A stretch of 64,000 nt of DNA from Paraconexibacter algicola. Its GTDB lineage: Bacteria; Actinomycetota; Thermoleophilia; Solirubrobacterales; Solirubrobacteraceae. The stretch is from NCBI RefSeq assembly GCF_003044185.1, contig NZ_PYYB01000001.1, positions 2,624,978 to 2,688,977 of the forward strand, in the 5' to 3' direction. The notes beneath the pieces are model-generated. The model did not search any database. It saw nothing but the letters and a program-made list of their open reading frames with translations, and was not told where the DNA came from. Shown one piece after another: positions 45,646 through 54,542 of the stretch (positions within the stretch are counted from its first letter, which is position 1; the number at the start of each line of letters is the position of its first letter). Both the position numbers and the translations under genes were made by a program.

Positions 45646-46821
45646 ATGCCCGACTGGACCCGCTCGCACGCCGCCCGGATCGCCGCCACGGCCGTCCACG
45701 AACTCGAGGCGCTGGTGGGCATCAGCTCGCCCTCCGGCGACCGTGCCGGCGCGGAGCGCTGCGTCGCGGTCCTCACCGCCGACCTGCCCGCCGGCGCGCT
45801 CGTCGAGCGCCCGGCGTGCTCGACCGCCGGCAACGCCGACGACCTCCTGATCCGCGTGCCCGGCACCGGATCCCGCCGGATCGTGCTCGTCGGGCACGTC
45901 GACACGGTGATCTCACACGAGCTCCACCAGCCGCTGCACCCCGACCCCGACGTCCCGGGCGCGTTGCGCGGCTCGGGGACGATCGACATGAAGGGCGGCG
46001 ACGTCCTCGCGCTCGGCGTCCTGCGCGCGCTCGCGCACGACCGCCGCGACGAGCTCGCCGAGGTCGCGCTGCTGCTCGTGACCGACGAGGAGTGGCGCAC
46101 CGCGCCGTTCGCCCACGCCGCGCGCTTCGCGGGCTGGGACGCCTGCCTGTGCTTCGAGGCGGGCGAGCTCGACGCCGACGGCCGCGACGCGGTCGTCGTG
46201 CGGCGCAAGGCCGCCGGGACCCTCGAGATCACCGCCACCGGCGTCGCCGCCCACAGCGGCGCCCGCCCGGACGACGGCCGCAACGCCCTCCTGGCGCTCG
46301 CCGAGGCCGCCCGCGTTGTCGCCGCGCACCACGACCCGGCCGGCCCCGACCGCCTGACCGCCGTGCCGACCGTGCTGCACAGCGGCGAGGCCCTCAACGT
46401 CGTCCCCGCCCACGGGCAGCTGCTCTGCGACGTCCGCGCCGACCGGCTCGACGCGTTCGACCCGGTGATGGCGGCGATCCCGCGCGAGGTCGGCGGCGCC
46501 ACCCTCGTCGTGCGCAACCTGCGCGCCTGGCCCGGCATGGACGCCCGCGAGCCCGCCGCGCCGGTCCTCGCGCGCGCGGGCGCGTCACTGGGCCGCCCGA
46601 TCGTGCCCGCGTCCCGTGGCGGCGCGAGCGACGCGAGCCACCTCGCGACCGTCATCCCGTTGACGATCGACGGCCTCGGGCCGCTCGGGGGCGGCGCGCA
46701 CGCGCCCGACGAGCACGTGCTGGAGGACTCGCTGCGCTCGCGCGCGGAGGTCGCCCTGGCCGTCGCCGACGCGGTGCTGCGCCAGCAGCAGCCCGATGCT
46801 CCGGGTCCCGGAGTCGGTTGA
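45646..46821 (+). CDS. M20-family peptidase (DapE/ArgE-like)
   Basis: A 391-aa zinc peptidase or deacylase. Motifs: [10 protein letters not shown] (metal His/Asp), [11 protein letters not shown] (bridging Asp, the DMKGG form seen in DapE/ArgE-like proteins), [10 protein letters not shown] (Glu pair), and a late GAHAPDEHV metal His. ATG 45646 is used; an in-frame ATG at 45622 would overlap the bcp start codon on the other strand. The order of motifs fits a succinyl-diaminopimelate desuccinylase-like family, but actinobacterial DapE proteins have several paralogues, so no name is given. Confidence 0.88.
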   Translation: MPDWTRSHAARIAATAVHELEALVGISSPSGDRAGAERCVAVLTADLPAGALVERPACSTAGNADDLLIRVPGTGSRRIVLVGHVDTVISHELHQPLHPDPDVPGALRGSGTIDMKGGDVLALGVLRALAHDRRDELAEVALLLVTDEEWRTAPFAHAARFAGWDACLCFEAGELDADGRDAVVVRRKAAGTLEITATGVAAHSGARPDDGRNALLALAEAARVVAAHHDPAGPDRLTAVPTVLHSGEALNVVPAHGQLLCDVRADRLDAFDPVMAAIPREVGGATLVVRNLRAWPGMDAREPAAPVLARAGASLGRPIVPASRGGASDASHLATVIPLTIDGLGPLGGGAHAPDEHVLEDSLRSRAEVALAVADAVLRQQQPDAPGPGVG

Positions 46822-46846
46822 CGTAACCCCCCGCCGCGGGATTCTG

Positions 46847-46852
46847 TAGCCT
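46847..46852 (+). promoter_or_regulatory. Candidate -10 upstream of the riboswitch
   Basis: TAGCCT at 46847-46852 would start a transcript at about 46860, just ahead of the riboswitch. A TTGACG at 46818-46823 is too far away (23-nt spacer) to be a certain -35. Confidence 0.35.
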
Positions 46853-46865
46853 TCCCGCCCAGCCG

Positions 46866-47020
46866 AACAGCAACCAGCCGAGCTCGCCCCACGCCAGTGG
46901 AGCGGGACGGGGGACCCAACGGACCGAGCGATCGGTCGGGGGCGAATCCCGGGAACCACCCGGGTAGCGCAGCACTCAGCGCGAGCCCGACAGCTAACCC
47001 CGTAGGCGTCGAGAGCAAAG
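46866..47020 (+). ncRNA. c-di-AMP riboswitch (ydaO-yuaA type)
   Basis: The segment carries the conserved blocks of this riboswitch in order: GGGGGACCCAAC (46909-46920), GGGGGCGAATCCCGGG (46938-46953), GGGTAGCG, and the near-invariant CGACAGCTAACCCCGTAGG (46988-47006), with complementary flanks. In actinobacteria this element precedes cell-wall hydrolase genes (rpf, NlpC/P60). It ends about 12 nt before the GTG start of an NlpC/P60 gene. High c-di-AMP is expected to switch expression off. Confidence 0.9.
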
Positions 47021-47031
47021 GGTTACCTGCC

Positions 47032-48129
47032 GTGCCGAAGCCGTACCGCCGCCGTACCGGAAGTCTCCGCCAGATCGCCGTCACCGTCGTCGCCTCCTGC
47101 GTGGGCGTGGGGGCGGGCACCGCCCTCGTCGTCCCGGTCGCGCAGGCCGCGACCGCGTCGGCCGCGTCCTCGAAGCTCGGGGACCGCGCCCTGCGCGTCG
47201 GCGCCAAGGGCGCGGACGTCAAGCAGCTCCAGAAGCTGCTGGTGCAGATCGGCATCAAGACGTCGACCGACGGGGTCTTCGGCTCGGGCACGAAGTCCGC
47301 GGTGCAGAAGTTCCAGCGGGCCGCCGGCCTGGAGGCCAGCGGCACCGTCGGCCGCAAAACGGTCACCGCGCTGCGCAAGGCGACCACCGGCGGCGGCGCG
47401 AACCTCGCCTCCGGCGGCTTCGACTCGCAGGGCAACGCGAGCACCGACCGGCTCGGCGAGCGCATCCCCGTCAGGCGGGGCATGAGCGGCCGCGACGTGA
47501 AGATGCTCCAGGACTTCCTCACCCGCACCGGTACCCGCACGACGATCGACGGCGAGTTCGGCACCGGCACCTACAAGGCCGTCCGGACCTTCGAGCGCAG
47601 CAACGGCCTGACGATCGACGGGATCGTCGACGCGAACGACATCGCCGTCCTGCGCGGCCAGCTCGACGCCGGCCCGAACGCGGCAGTCGGTGCCAAGCCG
47701 CTCGAGCTCGCCCCCGGCGACCGCGCGAAGGTCGGGCCCGACGGCAAGGCGATCGCCCCCGCGAACGCCCCGCAGGCGGTCAAGGACTTCATCGCCGCCG
47801 GCAACGCCATCTCGCACAAGCCGTACATCTACGGCGGCGGCCACGGCAAGTGGGAGGACAAGGGCTACGACTGCTCCGGCTCCGTGAGCTACGCGCTCTA
47901 CAAGGCGGGCCTCGTGAAGTCCTCGATGCCGTCCGGCGGCTACGAGACCTGGGGCGAGGACGGCCCCGGCCAGTGGATCACGATCTACGCCAACGGCGGC
48001 CACATGTACGCGGTCGTCGCGGGCATCCGCTTCGACACGAGCGGCATGAAGGACGACGGCGGCTCGCGCTGGCACACCTCCAGCCGCCCGACGAAGGGCT
48101 ACGAGGTCCGGCACCCCGAGGGCCTTTAG
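47032..48129 (+). CDS. Secreted NlpC/P60 endopeptidase with two peptidoglycan-binding domains
   Basis: A 365-aa extracellular cell-wall hydrolase. GTG 47032 is used because the frame upstream runs through the riboswitch; it gives a signal peptide (about residues 1-38). Two PG_binding_1 repeats follow (about 48-115 and 150-215, each with DG.FG.GT). The NlpC/P60 domain has the catalytic Cys in [11 protein letters not shown] and His in NGGHMYAVV. The substrate is a peptidoglycan stem peptide. Expression should respond to c-di-AMP through the upstream riboswitch. The PG-binding layout parallels that of the M23 peptidase at 1.1-2.2 kb. Confidence 0.93.
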   Translation: MPKPYRRRTGSLRQIAVTVVASCVGVGAGTALVVPVAQAATASAASSKLGDRALRVGAKGADVKQLQKLLVQIGIKTSTDGVFGSGTKSAVQKFQRAAGLEASGTVGRKTVTALRKATTGGGANLASGGFDSQGNASTDRLGERIPVRRGMSGRDVKMLQDFLTRTGTRTTIDGEFGTGTYKAVRTFERSNGLTIDGIVDANDIAVLRGQLDAGPNAAVGAKPLELAPGDRAKVGPDGKAIAPANAPQAVKDFIAAGNAISHKPYIYGGGHGKWEDKGYDCSGSVSYALYKAGLVKSSMPSGGYETWGEDGPGQWITIYANGGHMYAVVAGIRFDTSGMKDDGGSRWHTSSRPTKGYEVRHPEGL

Positions 48130-48169
48130 GCCCGAGGGCCCGCTGCGGCGGTCATCTACGCTCCGGGGC

Positions 48170-48616
48170 GTGAGCGATCGCGCCCTGACGGTCCTGTACG
48201 ACGCCGACTGCGGCTTCTGCCGCTGGTCGGTGGCGTGGATCCTGCGCCACGTGCCGGCCGGCTCGATCGTGCCGCGCACGATCCAGTCGCCAGAGGGCCA
48301 GGCGCTGCTCGAGGCGGCGGGCGTGCCCCCGCAGGACCGCCTCCGCGCCGCGCACGCCCACCGCGCCGGCGACCCGCCACAGGCCCTGCGCAGCGGCGGC
48401 GACGTGGCGCCGATGGTGGCGCCGCTGCTGCGCGGCCGCAAGGGGCGCGCAGCGGGGCTCGGCGCCCGCGCGCTCCCCGGCCCGGTGCGCCGGCTCCTCT
48501 ACGGGCAGGTCGCGACGAACCGCGTCGCGATCGGCCGGCTCGTCAGCCAGCGGCGGCGCGCCGAGGCGGACGCGCTGCTCGCCGCCGCCGGCGACGGGCC
48601 CCGCCGCGACGGATAG
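48170..48616 (+). CDS. DCC (DUF393) thiol-disulfide oxidoreductase-like protein
   Basis: A 148-aa protein of the DUF393 family. The N-terminal LYDADCGFCRW gives the D-x2-C-x2-C motif from which DCC proteins take their name. The rest is helical and basic. GTG 48170 follows TACGCT (48157-48162) by 7 nt with no ribosome-binding site. Its stop TAG is also the first part of the -10 of the next gene. Family members are predicted thiol-disulfide oxidoreductases; substrates are unknown. Confidence 0.85.
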   Translation: MSDRALTVLYDADCGFCRWSVAWILRHVPAGSIVPRTIQSPEGQALLEAAGVPPQDRLRAAHAHRAGDPPQALRSGGDVAPMVAPLLRGRKGRAAGLGARALPGPVRRLLYGQVATNRVAIGRLVSQRRRAEADALLAAAGDGPRRDG

Positions 48617-48629
48617 CCTCCGCGGTCGC

Positions 48630-49352
48630 ATGAGCCTCCCCGACGTCCCCGCCCGCGCGCCCCGCAGCCCCGACGAGGAGCTGCTCGGCGCGCAGCTGCC
48701 GACGGTCCGCGCCGACCTCGACGACGGCCAGCGGACCGCGCGCGCCACGGAGGAGCTGGAGACCGGCTTCCGCACCCTCGCCGACCTCGGGCGCGCGATC
48801 TCGATCTTCGGGTCGGCGCGCGTGCCGCAGGACGCGCCCGAGTACGCGCTGGCCCGCGAGACCGCCCGGCGGCTCGGGGAGGCCGGCTGCGCGATCATCA
48901 CCGGCGGTGGCCCCGGCCTGATGGAGGCTGCCAACCGCGGTGCCCAGGACGCCGGCGCCACGTCGGTCGGCCTCAACATCGTCCTGCCGTTCGAGCAGGC
49001 CCCGAACCCCTACCAGGACATCGGGCTGCTGTTCGACTTCTTCTTCACGCGGAAGGTCATGTTCGTCCGCTACTCCAGCGCGTTCGTGGTCTTCCCCGGC
49101 GGGTACGGCACGCTCGACGAGCTGTTCGAGGCGCTCGTCCTCATCCAGACCGAGAAGATCGACGACTTCCCCGTGGTCCTCGTGGGCGTCGACTTCTGGT
49201 CGCCGCTGGTCGACTGGATCCGCGGGCGGCTCGTCGACGACGCGCTCATCTCCGCCGACGACCCCGCGCTGTTCGTCGTCACCGACGACGTCGAGGAGAT
49301 CGTCCGGACCGTCGTCCACGGCTGCGCGCAGCAGTGGGCGCTGCCGGAGTGA
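48630..49352 (+). CDS. LOG-family Rossmann-fold protein (TIGR00730-like)
   Basis: A 240-aa nucleotide phosphoribohydrolase-fold protein. The family signatures are ITGGGPGLMEAANRGA and FPGGYGTLDELFEALV (PGGxGTxxE). Such proteins hydrolyse nucleoside 5'-monophosphates or cytokinin precursors to a base and ribose 5-phosphate. The N-terminal 50 residues are an extension seen in the larger bacterial LOG group. TAGCCT (48614-48619) is 10 nt before the ATG. Confidence 0.92.
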   Translation: MSLPDVPARAPRSPDEELLGAQLPTVRADLDDGQRTARATEELETGFRTLADLGRAISIFGSARVPQDAPEYALARETARRLGEAGCAIITGGGPGLMEAANRGAQDAGATSVGLNIVLPFEQAPNPYQDIGLLFDFFFTRKVMFVRYSSAFVVFPGGYGTLDELFEALVLIQTEKIDDFPVVLVGVDFWSPLVDWIRGRLVDDALISADDPALFVVTDDVEEIVRTVVHGCAQQWALPE

Positions 49353-49356
49353 GCCC

Positions 49357-49770
49357 GTGCCGGACGACCTGCGCATCAGCGGCGCGCTGACGATCCCCGC
49401 GCAGGAGATCGTCGTCCGCGTCTCGCGCTCGTCCGGGCCCGGCGGCCAGCACGCGAACGTCACCGCCTCCCGGGTCGAGGTGGCCTTCGACGTGCGCGCC
49501 TCGGCGACGCTCAGCGCCGCGCAGCGCGCGCGGCTGCTGGAGCGCGTCGGGCCGGTCGTCCGCGCGGTCGCCCAGGACGCGCGCAGTCAGGCCCGCAACC
49601 GCGAGCTCGCGCTCGAGCGGCTCGCCGCCCGGATCGCCGCCGGCCTGCACGTCCCGCGGTCGCGGACCCCGACCCGCCCGACGAAGGCGTCCAAGCGCCG
49701 TCGCGTCGAGGCGAAGGCGCGCCGCGGCGAGATCAAGCGCGGGCGGTCGCGGCCGTCGCAGGACGACTGA
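49357..49770 (+). CDS. arfB: Peptidyl-tRNA hydrolase ArfB
   Basis: A 137-aa ribosome-rescue factor with the GGQ motif (SSGPGGQHANVTASR) that releases peptides from stalled ribosomes. The C-terminal tail is strongly basic (KASKRRRVEAKARRG), as required for insertion into the mRNA channel. GTG 49357 is 4 nt after the LOG stop. Its last 38 nt overlap the convergent degenerate-receiver gene. Confidence 0.92.
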   Translation: MPDDLRISGALTIPAQEIVVRVSRSSGPGGQHANVTASRVEVAFDVRASATLSAAQRARLLERVGPVVRAVAQDARSQARNRELALERLAARIAAGLHVPRSRTPTRPTKASKRRRVEAKARRGEIKRGRSRPSQDD

Positions 49771-50086
49771 GCGCCACGCTGACGGCCCGCCCGAGCTGGG
49801 CGGGGGAGAACGGCTGCACCAGCAGCTCGAGCGGTGCGAGCCCGGCGACCCCGTGGGGCTGCGGCACCGGGCTGCAGGCGACGAGCGCGACGTCCGGGCG
49901 GGCGGCGCGCAGCAGCCGGGCCAGCGCGACCCCGGAGGCGCAGCCCGCCTCGAACACGAGCGCGTCGGCGTCCGCGGGGTCCAGGGCGGCGTCCGCGGTG
50001 ACGGTCTCGTGGCCGTGACGGCGCAGCAGGCGCTCGAGCAGCTCCCGCGTCTCCTGCACCGGCTCGAAGATCGCGACCCTCGCCAT
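49733..50086 (-). CDS. Degenerate receiver-like protein, 117 aa
   Basis: Starts MARVAIFEPVQETRELLERLL. Length and the alternating beta/alpha pattern match a CheY-like receiver, and the C-terminal LLVQPFSPAQLGRAV aligns with the usual KPF-x-L. But the acidic pair at the N terminus is reduced to E-P, the phospho-acceptor Asp is replaced in LVFEAG, and the Lys is Gln. It would not be phosphorylated normally. It is divergent from an OmpR-type regulator (60 nt between starts). Unknown function; possibly a phosphorylation-independent partner. Confidence 0.65.
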   Translation of the reverse strand: MARVAIFEPVQETRELLERLLRRHGHETVTADAALDPADADALVFEAGCASGVALARLLRAARPDVALVACSPVPQPHGVAGLAPLELLVQPFSPAQLGRAVSVALSRPATAATARA

Positions 50087-50146
50087 ACGGCCGTCAGCGT
50101 CCCAGCCGTGGGAGGGAACGGTGCGGGCGTCTGGTATGAGACGGGT

Positions 50147-50866
50147 ATGACCGGCGCCCGGATCCTCGTGGTCGACGACGAGCCCGACGTCCGCGGCCTC
50201 CTGCGCGAGATGCTCGAGCGGGCGGGCATGACGGTGCGGGAGGCGGCCGACGGCCGCGAGGCGCTGCGGGTCCTCTTCGACGCGCGGCCCGAGTGCATCG
50301 TGCTCGACGTGACGATGCCCGGCCTCGACGGCTGGGCGACGCTCGAGCGGATCCGCGACATGACCGACGTGCCCGTCCTGATGCTCACCGCGCGCGCCGG
50401 CGAGATGGAGAAGGTCCGGGGCCTGCAGGCGGGCGCCGACGACTACGTCACCAAGCCGTTCGGCCGCCAGGAGCTGCTCGCCCGGATCGGGGCGCTGCTG
50501 CGCCGCGCCTCGACGACCGGCCGCGCCGCCGAGGCGGCACCCCGGGAGACCTACGAGGACGCGCTCGTGCGCATCGACGTGGCCAACGCCGAGGTCCGCG
50601 TGCTCGACCAGCCGGTGTCGCTGACGCCCCTGGAGTTCCGGCTGCTGACCGCGTTCGTGCGGCACCCCGACCAGGTCCTCAGCCGCGACCAGCTGCTCGA
50701 GCTCGTGTGGGGGGACGCGACCGGGGGCGTCGCCGGCGAGCAGGTGAAGCTCTACGTCGGCTACCTGCGCCGCAAGCTGCACGCGGTCCTCGGGGACGAC
50801 GACGGGCCGATCGAGACGGTCCGCGGCTTCGGCTACCGCTGGCGGCCGTCGGCGCCCGACGCCTGA
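50147..50866 (+). CDS. OmpR-family response regulator
   Basis: A 239-aa regulator. The receiver (residues 1-120) has DDEPD, the phospho-acceptor in CIVLDVTMPGLDGW (about D54) and KPFGRQEL. The winged-helix DNA-binding domain is at about 145-235, with LTPLEFRLLTAFVRHPDQVLSRDQLL and VRGFGYRW. ATG 50147 is used. The sensor kinase is probably the one at 51.2-52.8 kb on the other strand, but a single-domain receiver gene lies between, so pairing is inferred. Confidence 0.94.
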   Translation: MTGARILVVDDEPDVRGLLREMLERAGMTVREAADGREALRVLFDARPECIVLDVTMPGLDGWATLERIRDMTDVPVLMLTARAGEMEKVRGLQAGADDYVTKPFGRQELLARIGALLRRASTTGRAAEAAPRETYEDALVRIDVANAEVRVLDQPVSLTPLEFRLLTAFVRHPDQVLSRDQLLELVWGDATGGVAGEQVKLYVGYLRRKLHAVLGDDDGPIETVRGFGYRWRPSAPDA

Positions 50867-50872
50867 GCCGGC

Positions 50873-51238
50873 TCAGCGGCGCAGCAGCGCGTCGACCTGC
50901 GCGACGAGCGACTTCGGGCTGAACGGCTTGCGGACGTGCCCGTCGGCGCCGGCCTCGCGCGCGGCGCGCAGGTCGCGGTCCTGCACCGCCGCGCTGACGA
51001 CGAGCACCGGGAGCGTCGCGGTCGGCGGGTGCGCCCGCAGGCGCCGGGTCAGCGCGAGGCCGTCGAGGCGCGGCATCATGACGTCGAGCACGGCGATGTC
51101 CGGGGTCCGGTCCCGGACCACCTCCCAGGCGGCCTCCCCGTCGTGGGCGACGACCACCTCGTGCCCGGCCCGCTCGAGCGCGATCTGCACGAGCAGCACG
51201 ATGTCGCGGTCGTCGTCGGCGACGAGCACGAGGCTCAC
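50873..51238 (-). CDS. Single-domain response regulator (CheY-like)
   Basis: A 121-aa stand-alone receiver with all key residues: ADDDRD, phospho-acceptor in IAVLDVMMPRLDG, VVSAAV (Thr/Ser position) and RKPFSPKSL. No output domain. GTG 51238 overlaps the stop of the upstream histidine-kinase gene by 4 nt, so the two are translationally coupled. Ends 6 nt from the convergent OmpR-type gene. Confidence 0.93.
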   Translation of the reverse strand: MSLVLVADDDRDIVLLVQIALERAGHEVVVAHDGEAAWEVVRDRTPDIAVLDVMMPRLDGLALTRRLRAHPPTATLPVLVVSAAVQDRDLRAAREAGADGHVRKPFSPKSLVAQVDALLRR

Positions 51239-52782
51239 GACGCCCTCCCGGACGGGTCGTACGGCAGCCGGACGGTCACGGTGGTGCCGGCGCCCTCGGT
51301 GGAGCGCAGGGCGATCGTGCCGTGGTGCGCCTCGGCGATCGTGCGGCAGATCGCCAGGCCGAGCCCGGCGCCCGGCATCGCGGCGCTGACCGCGTTGGAG
51401 GACCGGTAGAAGCGCTCGAACAGGTGCACCTGGTCCCCGGCGGGGACGCCGACGCCGTCGTCGGCGACCTCGATGACCGCGGCGTCCCCGTCGTCGCGCA
51501 GCGCCACGGTGACGTGGCCGCCCTCGGGCGTGAACTTCAGCGCGTTGCTCAGCAGGTTGTCGACGAGCTGCCCGAGCCGGTCGGGGTCGCCGGCGAGCGC
51601 GGGCACGTCGGCGAGGTCAGCGCCGAGCTCGATGCGGCCGCGCTCGGCCGCCGGCCGCGCCGCCTCCGCGCTCTGCGTCACGACCGCCGCGAGCGTCACG
51701 TCGGTGCGCTCCAGCGACAGTCGCCCGGCCTCGACCTGGGCGACGAACAGGAGGTCCCCGACGAGGCGCAGGAGCCGGTTGGCGTTGCGGTCGACGACCC
51801 CGAGGAACCGTCGCGCGTCCGGGGGCAGGTCGTCCTCCTCGTCGCGGACGAGCTCGAGGTAGCCGATGATCGACGTCAGCGGCGTGCGCAGCTCGTGGCT
51901 GACGAGCGCGAAGAACTCGTCCTTCAGCCGCTCGGACTCGCGCTCGGAGGTGATGTCGTGCAGCGCGACGAGGCGCCCCATGCGCTCCCCTTCGCTGTCG
52001 CGGACGGGCGCGGCGTAGCGGCGGTAGGTGCGCTCGTCGAAGACGGCCTCGTCGCGGACCTCGCGGTCGGGGTCCAGGCCGGGCGCGTCGACGCGCGCGT
52101 GGCGCTGCCAGAGCGTCGCCATCGCGGCGTTCTCGGCGACGAGCTGCCCGTCACGGTCGAGCAGGCCGATCGGGTCGGGGGTCGCGTCGAGGACGGCGCG
52201 GTTGACGCGCGAGGCGACCTCGATCCGTCGGGTCTCGGCGGCCAGCGCGGCGTTCTGCTCCTCGAGTCGGGCCTGGGTGGCCTGGAGGTTCGTGGCCATC
52301 GCGTTGAAGGACCGGGCGAGCTCGACCGGCTCGGCGTCGCCCTCCTCGGCGACGCGCGCGTCGAGGTCGCCGCCGGCGAGCGCGGACGCCGCACGGTTGA
52401 CGCGCCGCAGGGGCACGACGATGTAGCGGGTCAGGTACGAGGTGAGCGCGAACAGCAGCAGCGTCGCGAGCACCATGCCCGCGACCCCGATGACCGTCGC
52501 GCGCCGGACGTCGTCCTCGGCGTCCCGGCGCAGCCGCTCGGCGTCCCGGGAGCGGGCACGGATCGCCGTGAGCGCGGCCGCCCGTGAGGCGGGCGAGCGG
52601 TCGGCGGTCGGGGAGAGCGCGCGCGACGCCTCGCGCACGACGAGCGCCTCGGCCGCCCGGACCCGGTCGGTCGCGCGGTCGGACTCGCGGACCGCCTGCA
52701 GCAGCACGCCGAAGACGAGCGCGACCAGGGCCGCGACGACGCCCGACGCCGTCCCGAGGCGCGTGATGAGGTTGCGGTTCAC
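51235..52782 (-). CDS. Membrane sensor histidine kinase (HAMP-PAS-HisKA-HATPase)
   Basis: A 515-aa sensor. TM1 about 10-32, an extracellular loop of about 60 residues rich in Arg/Ala, TM2 about 95-117, HAMP about 118-170, then a PAS-like domain about 190-290 (AVLDATPDPIGLLDRDG). The H-box is FFALVSHELRTPLTSIIGYLE, the N-box LVDNLLSNALKFTPEG, and DDGVGVP and GAGLGLAI are the ATP-binding G boxes. GTG 52782 is used; TACGCT (minus strand, 52796-52791) lies 8 nt before it. The longer upstream frame has non-coding composition. Coupled to the CheY-like gene. Confidence 0.93.
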   Translation of the reverse strand: MNRNLITRLGTASGVVAALVALVFGVLLQAVRESDRATDRVRAAEALVVREASRALSPTADRSPASRAAALTAIRARSRDAERLRRDAEDDVRRATVIGVAGMVLATLLLFALTSYLTRYIVVPLRRVNRAASALAGGDLDARVAEEGDAEPVELARSFNAMATNLQATQARLEEQNAALAAETRRIEVASRVNRAVLDATPDPIGLLDRDGQLVAENAAMATLWQRHARVDAPGLDPDREVRDEAVFDERTYRRYAAPVRDSEGERMGRLVALHDITSERESERLKDEFFALVSHELRTPLTSIIGYLELVRDEEDDLPPDARRFLGVVDRNANRLLRLVGDLLFVAQVEAGRLSLERTDVTLAAVVTQSAEAARPAAERGRIELGADLADVPALAGDPDRLGQLVDNLLSNALKFTPEGGHVTVALRDDGDAAVIEVADDGVGVPAGDQVHLFERFYRSSNAVSAAMPGAGLGLAICRTIAEAHHGTIALRSTEGAGTTVTVRLPYDPSGRAS

Positions 52783-53081
52783 CGGCGGCGAGCGTAGCGC
52801 CGGGCTCGGCGACGGCGCCCGCAGGTCGGGCGGGCGACGGGCCTGCGGACGGCTCGCCCGGAGCCGACGACGGGGGCGCTCGTGGGCGCACGCGCCGTCG
52901 TCGGCCTCGGGGAGGACGCGACTGCTGCGGGTGGCGGGGCCGGGGCCCCGGGTCGCGCAACCCCCGTCGCGTCGTTGGTCACGACGGGCAGCATGCGACG
53001 TCCCGGGTGGGGGACGGGAAGGCCCGGGGAGGAATTCGGTAGGAGGCGCGCGGACGCGAGGGGCGGTGCGAGAATCGCGGG
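52783..53081. other. 299-nt intergenic region between divergent genes
   Basis: No credible gene. It holds the kinase -10 (minus strand, 52796-52791). Short frames on both strands are Arg/Pro/Gly-rich and look like shadows. The plus-strand protease start follows GAGAATCGCGGG, without a clear promoter. Several GC-rich stems are possible; none is distinctive. Confidence 0.5.
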
Positions 53082-54230
53082 GTGCCCGCACGGATGCCCG
53101 CCCGCCCGTCCGCCCGCCGCGCGCTGCTCGCCGCGGCGCCCGTCGTGCTCGGCCTGCTGCTGCCGGCGGCCGCCTCCGCCGCCGCGACTCCGCGCGTGGT
53201 GAACGGCAGCCCGGCGGCCGTCGACCAGGCGCCGTGGACGGTCGCGCTCGTCCAACGCGGCGTCCCCGCGACCCGCGGGCAGTTCTGCGGCGGCACGCTG
53301 ATCGGTCCGGCCACGGTCGTGACCGCCGCGCACTGCGTCGCCGGGGAGGTCCCGCGCGCGATCGAGGTGCTCGCCGGCCGGCGGTTCCTCAGCGGCAGCG
53401 GCGGGCGCCGGGTCGCCGCGTCCCGGATCGCGCTGGCGCCCGGCTGGACGCCGCGACGGGAGAGCCCGGACATCGCGGTGCTGACGCTCGCCGAGCCGGT
53501 CGAGGGCGTGCCCCTCGCGACGCTCCCGGAGGTCGACGACGCCGCCGCGACCCGTCCCGGCCGGCGGCTGCAGGTCAGCGGCTGGGGCATGCGCTCCAAC
53601 CGCACGGGCTCGACCGCGGACGCGCTGCAGGCCGCCGAGGTGACGGCCCGGTCCGACCGGGCCTGCCTGCGCGCCTACCTGTTCCTGTTCTCGCCACGCG
53701 AGATGGTCTGCGCCAACGACGTGCGGTCCGCCCGGGACGCCTGCCGCGGCGACAGCGGCGGCCCGCTCGTCGGCGACCCTGCCGGGACCGCCACCCTCGT
53801 CGGCGTCGTGAGCTTCGGCGGCGAGCGCTGCGCAGACCCCGACGCCCCCGGCGTGTACGCGGAGGTGGCGCCGCTCGTCCCCTGGATCCTGACGCAGGCC
53901 GCGCTCCCCGCGGGCTCCACCGACGACGGGGCGACCGCCACCGGGACGCCGGTCGCGCGGATCGAGCGGATCACCTGCCGGCGGCTGTGCCGTGTCGAGG
54001 CCGCGGTCCGCGGGCGCCGCCCCAGCACGGTCGTGCTGCGGATCGTCCGGTCGGGCGGCGCGGGGCGGCGCGCCGTCGACCGCACGGTGCGGATGGCCCG
54101 CACCTCGGTCGGGCGCTACCGCGCGCAGGTCGACCTGCCGCTGGGCTCCGTGCGCCTGTCGGTGAGCCCGCGCAGCTCGTCCGGACGCCCGACGGGCCGC
54201 GCGGACGTCGTGCGGATCCGGGTGGTCTGA
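53082..54230 (+). CDS. Secreted trypsin-like serine protease
   Basis: A 382-aa extracellular S1 protease. GTG 53082 begins a signal peptide (about residues 1-35). The mature chain starts near RVVNGSPAAVDQAPWTVAL, resembling the activation site of trypsin. The catalytic triad is visible: His in VTAAHC, Asp in SPDIAVLTLAE and Ser in CRGDSGGPLVG. Cys pairs match the chymotrypsin fold. A C-terminal 95-residue extension, Arg/Val-rich with two cysteines, resembles the tail of the lipase at 11-12 kb and may serve attachment. Confidence 0.93.
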   Translation: MPARMPARPSARRALLAAAPVVLGLLLPAAASAAATPRVVNGSPAAVDQAPWTVALVQRGVPATRGQFCGGTLIGPATVVTAAHCVAGEVPRAIEVLAGRRFLSGSGGRRVAASRIALAPGWTPRRESPDIAVLTLAEPVEGVPLATLPEVDDAAATRPGRRLQVSGWGMRSNRTGSTADALQAAEVTARSDRACLRAYLFLFSPREMVCANDVRSARDACRGDSGGPLVGDPAGTATLVGVVSFGGERCADPDAPGVYAEVAPLVPWILTQAALPAGSTDDGATATGTPVARIERITCRRLCRVEAAVRGRRPSTVVLRIVRSGGAGRRAVDRTVRMARTSVGRYRAQVDLPLGSVRLSVSPRSSSGRPTGRADVVRIRVV

Positions 54231-54278
54231 GCGGCCGGCCGGCAGGGGCCCGCCGCCCGGTGTGGAAGGATCGGCCCG

Positions 54279-54542
54279 ATGAGCGAGATGGGCGAGGTCG
54301 AGGTGCGCAGCGGGGATGTCGTCCTCGTGCGCGGGCTCGGGGCCGCGGCCCCGTACCTGGCGCAGGTGACCGGGAGCCGACTGGGCCGGCTCGTCGTCGA
54401 GCGCGCCGACGGGCGCGCGGCAGGACCGGTCGCGCTGCGCGACGTGCTGTGCGTCTACAAGCCCGCCGGGGCGCCGTCGAGCGGCGGCCTCGCACCCACG
54501 GAGCGGCGCCGCCCGACCGCGCAGATGAAGCTGGAGCTGTGA
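54279..54542 (+). CDS. Small hypothetical protein, 87 aa
   Basis: An ATG-initiated frame preceded by GGAAGGATCGG. The first 60 residues look like a small beta-barrel (VEVRSGDVVLVRGL, APYLAQVTGSRLGRLVVER), reminiscent of KOW or SH3-like folds; the tail is Arg/Pro-rich. Its stop shares bases with the start of the SUI1-like gene (TGATG), so the two are coupled and may work together in translation. No domain is recognised with certainty. Confidence 0.65.
   Translation: MSEMGEVEVRSGDVVLVRGLGAAAPYLAQVTGSRLGRLVVERADGRAAGPVALRDVLCVYKPAGAPSSGGLAPTERRRPTAQMKLEL

Noticed and set aside
46897-47031. Upstream extension of the NlpC/P60 protein
   Set aside because: These codons lie inside the riboswitch, and the signal peptide begins at GTG 47032.
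52882-53202. 106-aa plus-strand frame before the protease
   Set aside because: Its second half overlaps the signal peptide of the protease in another frame and its composition is Arg/Pro/Cys-rich.
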